Shown piece by piece: positions 36,243 to 45,229 of a DNA stretch of 64,000 bases. The notes beneath the pieces are model-generated. The model worked only from the letters and a program-made list of their open reading frames with translations. It had not been told where the DNA came from and did not search any database. Position 1 is the first letter of the stretch. Every line of letters begins with the position of its first letter. The stretch comes from an uncultured Amphritea sp. (lineage in GTDB: Bacteria > Pseudomonadota > Gammaproteobacteria > Pseudomonadales > Balneatricaceae), in NCBI RefSeq assembly GCF_937127095.1, contig NZ_CAKZLP010000077.1:117344-181343 (forward strand). Reading direction: 5' to 3'. The position numbers and the translations under genes were made by a program.

Positions 36243-38057
36243 TTAAAATGGAAAAACCAGCGGTGTAACAACCAATGTAATTACCATCGACATAACCTGT
36301 AACGGCAGCCCGACTTTCACAAAATCGATAAAGCGATAGTTACCGGGCACCAGTACCAGGGTATTAACAGGTGAGGCGATCGGCGTCGAAAACGCAGTAG
36401 AGGCGGCAATAGCAACCGTCATCATAAAGGGCTCCGGATTCATACCCAGCCCCTGCGCAATCGCAATTGAGATCGGCGCAATAAGAACGGTTGTGGCCGT
36501 ATTCGAAATAAACTGACTCAGCACCGAGGTCAGTACAAACAGTCCGGCGCAGATCAGAATCGGTGTACTTGACCCCAGCAGTGACAACAAGCCAGTGACA
36601 ATCAGATCCAGCGCCCCGCTCTTCTGCATCGCCAGTGCCAGTGGCAACATCCCGGCAATCAACACCAGACTGCTGGCATTCAATGAGCGATATGCTTCAT
36701 TCATATTAATACAGCCACTAAGAATCATCGCCACCGCAGCCAGTAGTATCGAACTGAGACTGGACATCGCACCACTGATCATCAGTGCCAACATAGCCAC
36801 CATAATCATCAGAGCAATGGGTGCATGCCCCCAGCGTGCAGATGTTTCAGTCATCTCTGCCGGCGTTTCCAGCATGACGAAGTTTTGTCGATCATCCAGT
36901 GCTTCGATATAGCGCCAGCCCCCTGCCAGCAGAAGCGTGTCACCAAACTGCAGCGGCTCTCCGCCAAACTTTGTCGCCAGCGGTTTGCCATCCCGCATAA
37001 CACCGATCACACTGAGGTGGTAACGTTCACGAAAGCGCCCCTCCTGAATCGTTTTACCGATAATAGGTGAGCGATTATGCAACATCACCTCAGCGACCCC
37101 GAACTCTTTATCCATACGCGTGCGTTCATCATCGGGAAAGCCAAAAAACATACACCCGGTTTCGATACACAACTGCTCTATGCCATCCGCTTCGCCATAG
37201 GCTAACAGCACATCACCACTTTCTATCTGTGTTTCACTGAGCACCGGCATAAACGATGACACCAGTTTTCCATCCCGACGAATGGCAAATACCGTCACCT
37301 CAAAACGGGTTCTCAGGCGCATATCTGAGACCGTTTTCCCAACCAGTTCCGAATCTTTTCTCACCCGTAAACGATACAGGTTGTCCTCGATTGCATAGCG
37401 TTGGGCAAACTCTTTCAGATGGGGATGAGACGCCTCGCGAACGCCGGTTTCGGGTAGCAATTTAGGCGCAATAAACACCAGATAGAGAGTTCCGAATATC
37501 AGAATAACACCCCCGATCGGGGTGAAATCAAAGAAACCAAAGGGTTCCAGACCCGCCGCACGCAGTTGCGTACTGGCAACCATATTGGGAGGTGTACCGA
37601 TCAGCGTCATCATCCCGCCAATCAGTGACGCAAAGGAGAGTGGCATCAGCATTTTTGAGGGCTGCAGCTTGGCTGAACGACAGATACTCAGGACCACAGG
37701 AATAAACAGCGCTACCGCACCGGTCGAACTCATCACCGCAGACATCCCCGCGACCACCGGTATCAGCACAAGCAGCAATTTTCGTTCACTCTGCCCGCCC
37801 ATACGCATGATCCAGTCGCCCACCGCCGCGGCCACGCCGGTTCGGAACAGCCCCTCACCGACAATAAACAGACCGGCGATCATCACCACCAGTGACTGAC
37901 CAAAACCTGAAACTGTCTCAGCCGGAGTAATAACACCCGACACTGCCAGAGCCACAACCACCATCATCGCCACCATATCCATGCGAATACGGTCCCAGAT
38001 AAACAGGCCGATAGTGATCAACAGCAGCGTAAAAACAAACAGAATCTCAATATTCAC
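36243..38057 (-). CDS. SLC13/DASS permease with two RCK-C domains (YfbS-like)
   Basis: This 604-residue inner-membrane transporter has an N-terminal membrane half (about 1-195), a central cytosolic part with two TrkA/RCK-C domains (about 205-385), then a C-terminal membrane half. Motifs STGAVALFIPV and GTPPNMV and their second-half counterpart SNTATTVLIAP are the conserved SNT/Thr sites of sodium-coupled anion carriers. It resembles E. coli YfbS; the substrate (dicarboxylate, sulfate or other anion) is not evident. Start is GTG 38057. It is a single gene. Confidence 0.9.
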   Translation of the reverse strand: MNIEILFVFTLLLITIGLFIWDRIRMDMVAMMVVVALAVSGVITPAETVSGFGQSLVVMIAGLFIVGEGLFRTGVAAAVGDWIMRMGGQSERKLLLVLIPVVAGMSAVMSSTGAVALFIPVVLSICRSAKLQPSKMLMPLSFASLIGGMMTLIGTPPNMVASTQLRAAGLEPFGFFDFTPIGGVILIFGTLYLVFIAPKLLPETGVREASHPHLKEFAQRYAIEDNLYRLRVRKDSELVGKTVSDMRLRTRFEVTVFAIRRDGKLVSSFMPVLSETQIESGDVLLAYGEADGIEQLCIETGCMFFGFPDDERTRMDKEFGVAEVMLHNRSPIIGKTIQEGRFRERYHLSVIGVMRDGKPLATKFGGEPLQFGDTLLLAGGWRYIEALDDRQNFVMLETPAEMTETSARWGHAPIALMIMVAMLALMISGAMSSLSSILLAAVAMILSGCINMNEAYRSLNASSLVLIAGMLPLALAMQKSGALDLIVTGLLSLLGSSTPILICAGLFVLTSVLSQFISNTATTVLIAPISIAIAQGLGMNPEPFMMTVAIAASTAFSTPIASPVNTLVLVPGNYRFIDFVKVGLPLQVMSMVITLVVTPLVFPF

Positions 38058-38178
38058 ATTTTATCCAGTCAGTGGGCGGGCAGTGTTAAGACTATAGATT
38101 CCGATAGTTAACATTTGACGCTTTTTACAGCGACACAGCACATAATTTTACAACAGCGAATAGATAACATTATCAGTG

Positions 38179-39072
38179 CTATTTTAACTCTGCGGCTTTT
38201 GCTGCGGGTCTTAACACCAGATAGACCCCGAAAACGGTAACGGCAATAGCACCCACCTGAATCCAGCTGAGGGCTTCCCCAAACAGTATCCAGGCTTCAA
38301 GTGAAGTCACAGGCGGTACCAGATAGAAATAACTGGCTACCCGGGCAGATTCGCCTTCACGGATCATAAACATCAATAACAGAATAGCCGATATCGACAG
38401 ACCAAACACCAGCCAGCCAAGGGACAGTAGCAGCGTCATGTTCCATTCAACGTGACGCTCTTCAAACAGAAATGCCAGCAACCCCATCGCCACCGCAGTT
38501 GAAAGATATTGCCAGATGGATCCGGTTAACAGGTCCACCTTGCCACCAAACCGCTTCTGATACAGGGTGCCAAAGGAGATAGCAAACAGTGCAACAACTA
38601 ATGCAGCAACCGCTTCAGGCCGGAGCACAGTCACTTCACTGTGCTGACCATTGAGCAGGATGACCACCACTCCAGCCAGCCCCATCAGTAATCCGGACCA
38701 TTGCAGCGTTCGTAGCCTCTCACCCAGCCATTGCCAGCCAATCAGGGAGGTCAGTAACGGCTGCAAGCCGACAACAATCGCAGCGATACCCGCCGGCATC
38801 TGCCACTTAATTGCAGCAAAGACTCCGCCAAGATAACAGGCGTGTACGAGAAACCCGGTGACCGCCTGCTGCCCCCCTTCACGCAGAGAGGGCCAGCGGG
38901 AACGATAGACCAGCGCAAGCACAGTAAAGACGACCAGCGTCAGCAGCATACGGATAAACAGAAGATAAAACGGTTCGATATAGGGCAAAGCGTACTTTGC
39001 ACCAATAAAACCGGTGCTCCAGAGCAGCACAAACAGTGCCGGAACCAGACGGATAAAATGGGAATGACTCAC
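38179..39072 (-). CDS. EamA/DMT family permease
   Basis: This 297-residue inner-membrane protein has ten predicted helices in two EamA repeats (about 8-140 and 155-290). Marks are FVLLWSTGFIGAKYALPYIEP at the start, and LQPLLTSLIGWQWLGE closing the first repeat. Members export amino acids or other metabolites; the substrate is unknown. The start codon is GTG 39072 with GGTGA just before it. It precedes a GNAT gene in the other direction of reading (117-base gap). Confidence 0.9.
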   Translation of the reverse strand: MSHSHFIRLVPALFVLLWSTGFIGAKYALPYIEPFYLLFIRMLLTLVVFTVLALVYRSRWPSLREGGQQAVTGFLVHACYLGGVFAAIKWQMPAGIAAIVVGLQPLLTSLIGWQWLGERLRTLQWSGLLMGLAGVVVILLNGQHSEVTVLRPEAVAALVVALFAISFGTLYQKRFGGKVDLLTGSIWQYLSTAVAMGLLAFLFEERHVEWNMTLLLSLGWLVFGLSISAILLLMFMIREGESARVASYFYLVPPVTSLEAWILFGEALSWIQVGAIAVTVFGVYLVLRPAAKAAELK

Positions 39073-39163
39073 GGGATCACCGATCGTTGAAAACGCTACT
39101 GTAGTTGTTGTCAGGCGAGAATTCTAATCCTAAAGCGCTAAACGCCCTAGCTAATAATCCTGC

Positions 39164-39216
39164 CTAATGATCATTGCTAATCATCCAGTCTAATGATCAT
39201 TGCCTGCATAGATCCA
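39164..39216. repeat. 26-bp tandem duplication over the acetyltransferase stop
   Basis: CTAATGATCATTGC occurs at 39164-39177 and again at 39190-39203, a 26-base period. The second copy holds the final codons GNDH and the stop of the acetyltransferase gene, so the gene's end has been duplicated downstream. A decayed third unit may follow. Confidence 0.75.
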
Positions 39217-39597
39217 CATCGGCTCGGTTTTTCCTGCACGGCTAAAGCCTAAGGATTCATAAAAACCGATCGCCTCGCCATCGGCGGTTAGCATCTGCTG
39301 ATGGAACCCCTGATAACGTTGCTGCATCGCCTGCATCAGTTGTTTGCCCACGCCCTGCCCCTGATACTCCGGCGCGACCAGCATATGCGGGTAGTAGACG
39401 ACAAGATGCCCATCCGAAAGTGCATTACCCAGACCAATCAGCTCCCCGTTAACTCGTGCCGTCACCAGCGAGTGCGAACCAGCCAAAGCAGCCATCAGTT
39501 GTTCGGGCTTATCAGCGGCAGACCACTCATTAGCACGGTAAAGCCTGATTACCTCCGATTGTTCCGGTAAGTCGGTCAGACTAATCTCTATATCCAT
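39190..39597 (-). CDS. GNAT family acetyltransferase
   Basis: This short 135-residue N-acetyltransferase has LVAPEYQGQGVGKQLMQAM (the acetyl-CoA pyrophosphate loop) and GEAIGFYESLGFSRAG at the C-terminus, the common layout of single-domain GNATs. The substrate is unknown. ATG 39597 lies 26 bases after the AraC-type regulator stop on the same strand, so the two may form an operon. The stop codon sits in a tandem duplication. Confidence 0.88.
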   Translation of the reverse strand: MDIEISLTDLPEQSEVIRLYRANEWSAADKPEQLMAALAGSHSLVTARVNGELIGLGNALSDGHLVVYYPHMLVAPEYQGQGVGKQLMQAMQQRYQGFHQQMLTADGEAIGFYESLGFSRAGKTEPMWIYAGNDH

Positions 39598-39623
39598 TCA
39601 TTATGCTCCTGTAAAAATACCGG

Positions 39624-40493
39624 TTAATACAGTGTAACCGGCTGATAATATTGCAACTCAAACTTACCCTCAGGGTCGATAAACTGGTTGCGCTGATACT
39701 TCGCGAAGGCTGGTGTTGCGCCGGTTTTAAGGCCCGAGCCTGCCAGCCATTCATCCTGCAGCCGGGTGATCCAGGGCAACAGATCGCCATACTGTCCGCT
39801 GAAGTGAAACCGGGCGTGCAGTCCTCCGGGAATCACCATCCCATTCACGACACCACGCCGGGGAACCGGACTATCCACTCCGAGGCAGGCAACATAGCGG
39901 CAACGCTCCTGCGGAGTCCAGGCAGGATTGGAGTGATGCAGCCCTATCTGTGCAGCAAAGGGGCGTTGCTCTGCGGCAGCCCAGGCCTGCAGGATCTGCC
40001 AGGCAGAACGGATCGAACGGTTATAGCCCTGATGGCGGACATAGGCAACCGGCTGATCCGTAAGTTCAATCAGATCGGGCTGCGGCAACGGCAGCGATGC
40101 AACTCTTTGCGCCCCGGCAGCCACTTCAGGATCACTCATATAGGAGATATGCTGCGAGCGCTCCTGATGACGCCAGCGCCCCGGACTGATCTCAAACTGT
40201 TCACTAAACACCCGGGTAAAGGATGCCAGAGAGTTATAACCACATTTTAATGCGATATCGCGCACCGGAGTCGAGGCTTCAAACATCAGCAGATTTGCCG
40301 CGTGTTCAAGACGCACCCGGCGGATATAACGATGCAAAGACTCCCCTGTCACTTGCTGAAACAACCGATGAAAGTGCTGCTCCGAGTATGCGGCAACGCG
40401 GGCCAGACCTGCGCCCGTCAACGGGGCAGCAAGATCCCGGTGAATGCGGTGCAGAACATCATTAATACGGGCTTTTTGCGTAACACTGGTCAT
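39624..40493 (-). CDS. AraC-type regulator with GyrI-like effector domain
   Basis: This 289-residue regulator has an N-terminal AraC double HTH (about 8-108: LARVAAYSEQHFHRLFQQVTG and IALKCGYNSLASFTRVF) followed by a GyrI-like small-molecule-binding domain (about 128-289) starting PDLIELTDQPVAYVRHQGYN. This Rob/SoxS-like architecture is used in multidrug or metabolite sensing. It is divergent from the aminotransferase gene at 40680 across 186 bases and may control it and the downstream GNAT gene. Confidence 0.92.
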   Translation of the reverse strand: MTSVTQKARINDVLHRIHRDLAAPLTGAGLARVAAYSEQHFHRLFQQVTGESLHRYIRRVRLEHAANLLMFEASTPVRDIALKCGYNSLASFTRVFSEQFEISPGRWRHQERSQHISYMSDPEVAAGAQRVASLPLPQPDLIELTDQPVAYVRHQGYNRSIRSAWQILQAWAAAEQRPFAAQIGLHHSNPAWTPQERCRYVACLGVDSPVPRRGVVNGMVIPGGLHARFHFSGQYGDLLPWITRLQDEWLAGSGLKTGATPAFAKYQRNQFIDPEGKFELQYYQPVTLY

Positions 40494-40679
40494 TGTTTGT
40501 TTACTTTAGCAGGATCGACTAACCCCTACAAATAAGCATAAACAGACAATTAGTAAAGCATAAATGGATAAATAATCAGAGAGCCTCAGGCATACACTCT
40601 GGCGATTACCAATTCGAATCATTGATAGCCGTTGTTAACGACCTTCTTCGGCGCCGTTTTACCACCAGGACACAGGGTT

Positions 40680-41819
40680 ATGAAATTTTCCAGACATGCA
40701 CAATCACTGCAAGCATCGTATATCAGAGAGATTCTCAGCGCCGCAAGCCAGCCGGAGATGATCTCCATGGCTGGCGGATTGCCTGCGGCCTCCCTGCTGC
40801 CGGTTGAACTCATCCGCGAGGCCTGTGAGTCTATGACAGACAACCCCCAGCTGTTCCAGTATGGAAGTAGCCGGGGTTATCAGCCTCTGCTTGAAACGCT
40901 CGCGAGATGGAGCCCGGAGTCAACACAGCCCTGGCTGATCTGCAACGGCAGCCAGCAAGGGCTGGACCTTATTGCCCGGGCGCTGCTGGAACCAGGCGAT
41001 CAGGTTGTTGCCGAAGTTCCGGCGTACCTTGGCGCGTTGCAGGCATTTCAATTAACCGGCGCTTCGCTATTACCGCTGCTCAGCGGTGCGGCCGGTCCGG
41101 ATCTGGATCAGCTTGAGCACTATTTCAAAGTGACTGATGTAAAGCTGTTTTATGCGGTGCCTGACTTTCACAACCCTACCGGACGGGTATGGTCAGCCGA
41201 AACCCGGATTGCTGTTGCCACGCTGTGTCGTCATTATGGCGTTACGCTGATTGAAGACTCACCCTATCGACAGTTAAGGTTCAGCGGTGCACAACTCTGC
41301 TCCGTGAGTGAATTATATCCGGAACAAACAATCCGTCTGATATCTTTTTCAAAAACCGGCTTTCCCGGACTCAGAGTGGGAGCGATGAGTGGCCCGGCAG
41401 AATTTATCACCGTGGCCGAACGGATTAAACAGGCAACCGATCTGCACACCGGGATTCCGCAGCAGGTGATCATTCACCGGTTGCTTAACCACCCCGAATA
41501 CCCGGAACACCTGATTCGACTGCAGCAAGGATACCGCAGTCGTTATCAATATCTAAGTGCCGAACTACATCAACAGTTGGGACAGCTCATTGAGTTTGAC
41601 CCGGTCGAAGGTGGGATGTTTATCTGGCTGTCGTTGAAAGGAAAAAGTGGTGCGCAGGTTGCGTCAAGAGCGCTTACGCATAAACTGGCAGTAGTGCCGG
41701 GAGCGGCGTTCTATGACAAAGGGACCGCCACAAAGGATTGTCATATCCGCCTTAATTTCAGTAACACGGACACCGCGTTAGTCCAGGAAGCAGTAGCACG
41801 ACTGGCAAAAGCACTTTAA
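40680..41819 (+). CDS. PLP-dependent aminotransferase (class I/II)
   Basis: This fold-type I aminotransferase of 379 residues is similar to 2-aminoadipate/aromatic aminotransferases: ISMAGGLPAA (about 29-38), YGSSRGYQPLLETLA, VPDFHNPTGRVWS, EDSPYRQLRF, and the PLP lysine in ISFSKTGFPGLRVGAMSG. No GntR domain is attached. An upstream TTG opens the frame at 40632, but the ATG 40680 has AGGA 9 bases before it and starts the homologous region. It is divergent from the AraC-GyrI regulator. Confidence 0.9.
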   Translation: MKFSRHAQSLQASYIREILSAASQPEMISMAGGLPAASLLPVELIREACESMTDNPQLFQYGSSRGYQPLLETLARWSPESTQPWLICNGSQQGLDLIARALLEPGDQVVAEVPAYLGALQAFQLTGASLLPLLSGAAGPDLDQLEHYFKVTDVKLFYAVPDFHNPTGRVWSAETRIAVATLCRHYGVTLIEDSPYRQLRFSGAQLCSVSELYPEQTIRLISFSKTGFPGLRVGAMSGPAEFITVAERIKQATDLHTGIPQQVIIHRLLNHPEYPEHLIRLQQGYRSRYQYLSAELHQQLGQLIEFDPVEGGMFIWLSLKGKSGAQVASRALTHKLAVVPGAAFYDKGTATKDCHIRLNFSNTDTALVQEAVARLAKAL

Positions 41820-41930
41820 GTTGATTAACGAATGGGAGATGCAATCTGAATGAGTACATGTAAATTAGTACAGATAAATAAGCCGAACCACTCTCATATT
41901 TCGAGGTTCATAGCTCGGCCTATTATCTTC

Positions 41931-41946
41931 GGGGCGTTACCGCCCC
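41931..41946. other. GC-rich hairpin between convergent genes
   Basis: GGGGCG-TTAC-CGCCCC stands 2 bases after the stop of the MFS-repeat gene and about 110 after the aminotransferase stop. No T-run follows on either strand, so it may be a weak or Rho-assisted terminator. Confidence 0.4.
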
Positions 41947-41948
41947 GC

Positions 41949-44507
41949 TTAACCCGGCTTATCTTCGCTGTTATCAGCGGGCTGATCTTTGCGGTTATCA
42001 ACCTGCTTTTCACTGTCCCTGTCGATTGAATCGACCCACTCGCCTTCACGGGACTCAGCACCCACACTGATCGCATCTACAACATCAGATGCCGCTTCAG
42101 GAATACTTTCAAGCACCGCAACTGCAACCTCTTCAGCGCTATCCGGAGAGACCTCTCTGAGTCGGTTAACCAGTTCAACGGCATCCCGGATTTCGCTGGC
42201 AGGCTCAGCGTTCAGACCAGTATTGTCCGCCTGATAGCTTTCATGCAACAAGCGCGCAACTTCAGCAGCCACGTACTGTGCGCTTTCCGGTACCGCTTCA
42301 ACAATTTTAACCGCCAGGTTCAGTGACATTTCCGGCGATAGCTGGGACATACGGGTCAGCCACTCAATCGCTTTCTGATGCTCATCCACAACCTCGTCAG
42401 CCTCTTCGGTATCAGCAGCCTCACGCTGACTGCCATCAACCGCTTCCTCATCAGCCTGTTCTTCTTCAGCCACAGACAGATACTCTTGCGTCACTTCAAA
42501 CATGGACTCAGGAACAGCTTCAACGACGGTTGCAGCAACATCCATCGCCTGCTCAGGCGCCGCTTCGGATATCCTCGATACCCATTCAACCGCATCCTGA
42601 TAATCACCCTCTCCAGTCTCAGCGGTTGAATCATTATCGGTTAGAGGGGCTTCATTCGCAGAACCAGACTCATAGTGAGACATATACTCTTCAGTCATCG
42701 CCACCGCCGTTTCCGGAACAGACCCGGCAAGGGTAACCGCGATCTCAAGCGCCTGTTGAGGGTTCGCATCCCAGAGCTCTGTTGCCATATTCAGCGCATC
42801 AGCCTCACTGGTATCGTCTTCCCGGTCTGCCGGACGGATTGACTCACGCTCCTCGGCAATCAACCGCGCATAGTATTCTGCCACCTGAGTGGCAGACTCA
42901 GGTGCTGATGCAACGGCTATACGGGCCATCTCGATGCGCATTTCCGGGAAAACCCGGCCGACTTCAATGGCGACTGGTACAACCTGTTGGGGATACCATT
43001 CAGCCAGACGCGATACCAGATCACCAGCAAGCTCAGGTTTAGCTTTAACAATGGCCTGGGTGATTTCCAGAATCTGATAAGGCGCCGCTTCTTTCATTAC
43101 CTCATACAGACGCATAACATCGATGCCCGGCACTTTCGCTACCGCGGCAGCCACTTCTGTACCCTTTTCCGGGTTTCTGATGGTGAGTGCACGAGCCAGT
43201 TTGACCGCAGCAGCGGGATCAGATTCTGCAATACTGATGGCTGTTTTCGCAGCAGAGCTGAGCTTAGCTTCAGGCTCTGTATATTCGGTACGTGGATCGA
43301 GGTGTACCGATGCAGAAAGTGCTTCACCCTGCATAACAAACCCTTCCTGATCCGCCACCGGTAGCGCTTTACTCACTGTCATCTGATAGATAGTAAACAG
43401 TGCCAGGAATGCCTGAGTAATCGCCAGAAAATAGAACAGGCTTGAGCTGCCGAAGGCCGTCATAACCAAAGACGCCGTATAAGGACCTATCGCGCCGCCA
43501 AGGCCAAACGCCAGCAGCATACTGCCCATCGCCGAAACCATTTCAGACTTTTTCAGCTTATCAAAAGCTTCGGCCACACTCAGCGGGTAATAACAGGCAA
43601 CCATGCCTGAGGTCAGTCCACAAAGCACAAAGATAGCGCTCATCATCTCCATTTCAGCCAGTGGGACGATGGCGATACCCAGCACTGACGATAACAGCAA
43701 CAGAGCTAACAGTACTGTCCGTCGGTCGAAACGGTCAGAAAGCAACCCCACCGGAAACTGCATAGTAAATGCACCTAAAATGGCGCACCCCATAAACAGC
43801 GATAACTGAAAGCCGCTGATATGATATTCCGTAGCAAAAACCGGTAACAGGTTAAACAGTGCTGAATACACAGCACCGGAGGTTAAACAGGTCACGACAC
43901 CCAGAGGTGAAATTCTGAAGAGAGACAAAATCGACATCGGCGCAACCGTTTCAATCACCGGGCCTTTTGAACGGCTGAAAAGTACCGGCAGCGTAGCCAG
44001 ACAAAAGAGGATGCCGACAATAACAAAGAGCATGTCATCGGACGGCTCAGCAATCCCCATGAGGAACTGTCCGCCAAACAATCCCCCCATAATGCAGGCG
44101 TTATAGACTGCAAGAATTTTACCCCGGGTCTCTTCGGTTGCGCTGTCACTGAGCCAGCTTTCCATAGCCGTCAGCAGACAGGCGTGGCTAAAACCCAGTA
44201 AAACCCGCAAAACACCCCATAACAGCGCATTCGCATCCAGAGTAAAGATCAATATACAGATCGCTTCTATGGCCAGACTGCCGGCAAACACCCGCACATG
44301 ACCGACCCGTTTCACCAGCTGCTTACTATAAATTGCACCGGTCAGCATCCCCACAAAATACATCGACAACACCATACCGATAGTGTCGGTAGAGATACCT
44401 TCTAAGCCCATCCGTGATGGCACCAGAATATTCATCAGGCCGATACCCAGATAAAGGATGATGCAACTGCTGAGCAGAGCAACCAATGACAACAAAGCGT
44501 TACGCAC
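41949..44507 (-). CDS. YcaD-like MFS transporter with long acidic helical-repeat tail
   Basis: Residues 1-380 are a 12-helix major facilitator domain with the YcaD-like signature: GLMNILVPSRMG, GFSHACLLTAMESWLSD, LLSDRFDRRTVL (motif A-like). From about 415 to 820 comes a cytosolic tail of repeats with the core PEQAMDVAATVVEAVPES. Four clear units (near 569-611, 637-678, 711-754, 774-816) are joined by acidic, low-complexity linkers; shorter degenerate units precede them. The last 35 residues are polar. Start GTG 44507. The transporter family is known; the tail is not one I recognise and doubles the usual 380-400 residue length. The substrate is unknown. The gene follows ydiI and its terminator. 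Confidence 0.9.
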   Translation of the reverse strand: MRNALLSLVALLSSCIILYLGIGLMNILVPSRMGLEGISTDTIGMVLSMYFVGMLTGAIYSKQLVKRVGHVRVFAGSLAIEAICILIFTLDANALLWGVLRVLLGFSHACLLTAMESWLSDSATEETRGKILAVYNACIMGGLFGGQFLMGIAEPSDDMLFVIVGILFCLATLPVLFSRSKGPVIETVAPMSILSLFRISPLGVVTCLTSGAVYSALFNLLPVFATEYHISGFQLSLFMGCAILGAFTMQFPVGLLSDRFDRRTVLLALLLLSSVLGIAIVPLAEMEMMSAIFVLCGLTSGMVACYYPLSVAEAFDKLKKSEMVSAMGSMLLAFGLGGAIGPYTASLVMTAFGSSSLFYFLAITQAFLALFTIYQMTVSKALPVADQEGFVMQGEALSASVHLDPRTEYTEPEAKLSSAAKTAISIAESDPAAAVKLARALTIRNPEKGTEVAAAVAKVPGIDVMRLYEVMKEAAPYQILEITQAIVKAKPELAGDLVSRLAEWYPQQVVPVAIEVGRVFPEMRIEMARIAVASAPESATQVAEYYARLIAEERESIRPADREDDTSEADALNMATELWDANPQQALEIAVTLAGSVPETAVAMTEEYMSHYESGSANEAPLTDNDSTAETGEGDYQDAVEWVSRISEAAPEQAMDVAATVVEAVPESMFEVTQEYLSVAEEEQADEEAVDGSQREAADTEEADEVVDEHQKAIEWLTRMSQLSPEMSLNLAVKIVEAVPESAQYVAAEVARLLHESYQADNTGLNAEPASEIRDAVELVNRLREVSPDSAEEVAVAVLESIPEAASDVVDAISVGAESREGEWVDSIDRDSEKQVDNRKDQPADNSEDKPG

Positions 44508-44566
44508 GAAGCTTTCTCTCTTCAGAAAATTGAATTAAACAGCACTAACAGCGGGCGTTAACCCGT

Positions 44567-44605
44567 CTGGAAAAATAAAAAAAGCCGGGCTTAATAGGCC
44601 GGCTT
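44567..44605 (-). terminator. Terminator after ydiI
   Basis: AAGCCGG (44582-44588) pairs with CCGGCTT (44599-44605); on the minus strand the stem is followed by TTTTTATTTTT. It lies 75 bases after the ydiI stop and upstream of the MFS-repeat gene. Confidence 0.82.
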
Positions 44606-44679
44606 GTTAAGTTATCAGTCTAACACCCTAAATCGGTCATATACACCCCTAAAGTCCCGATTCAGGTCATAATCAAAGG

Positions 44680-45117
44680 TCATTTTCCTAAATCTGGCGA
44701 CTTTCCTAATACGGCTACCGTTAAGCGGGAAATACAGATCGCTTTTCCCTTTTCATCGACGATGCGGATATCCCACACCTGGGTTGAACGACCGATATGC
44801 ACAGGTGATGCTGTACCGTAAACAGTCCCTGTACTAATCCCCGACAGATGATTGGCATTGATCTCCAACCCGACACAACTATGACCAGGCTCTGCAGCCA
44901 GTTGCGCTGCAACACTGCCCAGCGTTTCAGCCAGAACAACGGAAGCACCGCCATGCAAAAGTCCCATCGGTTGGTGTGTTCGACAATCAACCGGCATTGA
45001 CGCACTGATATAATCAGAACCGATCTCGGTGATCTTAATCCCCAGATGATCGATCAGCGTATTTGTGGCAAACAGCTGTAACTCATCAATACTCTTTTCA
45101 GTTTTCCAGATTGACAT
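44680..45117 (-). CDS. ydiI: Hotdog thioesterase, MenI/YdiI type
   Basis: This 145-residue hotdog thioesterase matches E. coli YdiI (DHNA-CoA thioesterase): ASMPVDCRTHQPMGLLHGGASVVLAE (split here, catalytic Glu in the AE turn), VGLEINANHLSG, QVWDIRIVDEKGK. In a ubiquinone-using organism it may instead be a broad acyl-CoA thioesterase, since no men genes are in the window. ATG 45117. It is followed by its own terminator. Confidence 0.9.
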   Translation of the reverse strand: MSIWKTEKSIDELQLFATNTLIDHLGIKITEIGSDYISASMPVDCRTHQPMGLLHGGASVVLAETLGSVAAQLAAEPGHSCVGLEINANHLSGISTGTVYGTASPVHIGRSTQVWDIRIVDEKGKAICISRLTVAVLGKSPDLGK

Positions 45118-45229
45118 AAACGCCTCCTATACAAAGTCACTAAGCTATCACCTTAGCCACTGGCGACAAATAACATTTCCCATCATTTTTATAGCCGAAT
45201 CGATCAACATCAGAATACCAGGGACGATG

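Noticed and set aside
39651..40250. 199-codon plus-strand frame antisense to the AraC-GyrI gene
   Set aside because: The minus-strand protein has full AraC and GyrI motifs; the antisense frame has no recognisable domain.
42323..42736. 137-codon open frame on the plus strand, antisense to the MFS-repeat tail
   Set aside because: It is a by-product of the repetitive, acidic coding sequence on the other strand; proline/glutamine-rich nonsense composition and no ribosome site.
44680..45117. Reading the hotdog protein as a menaquinone-pathway enzyme
   Set aside because: Similarity to YdiI/MenI is clear, but no other menaquinone genes are visible, so only a thioesterase call is made.
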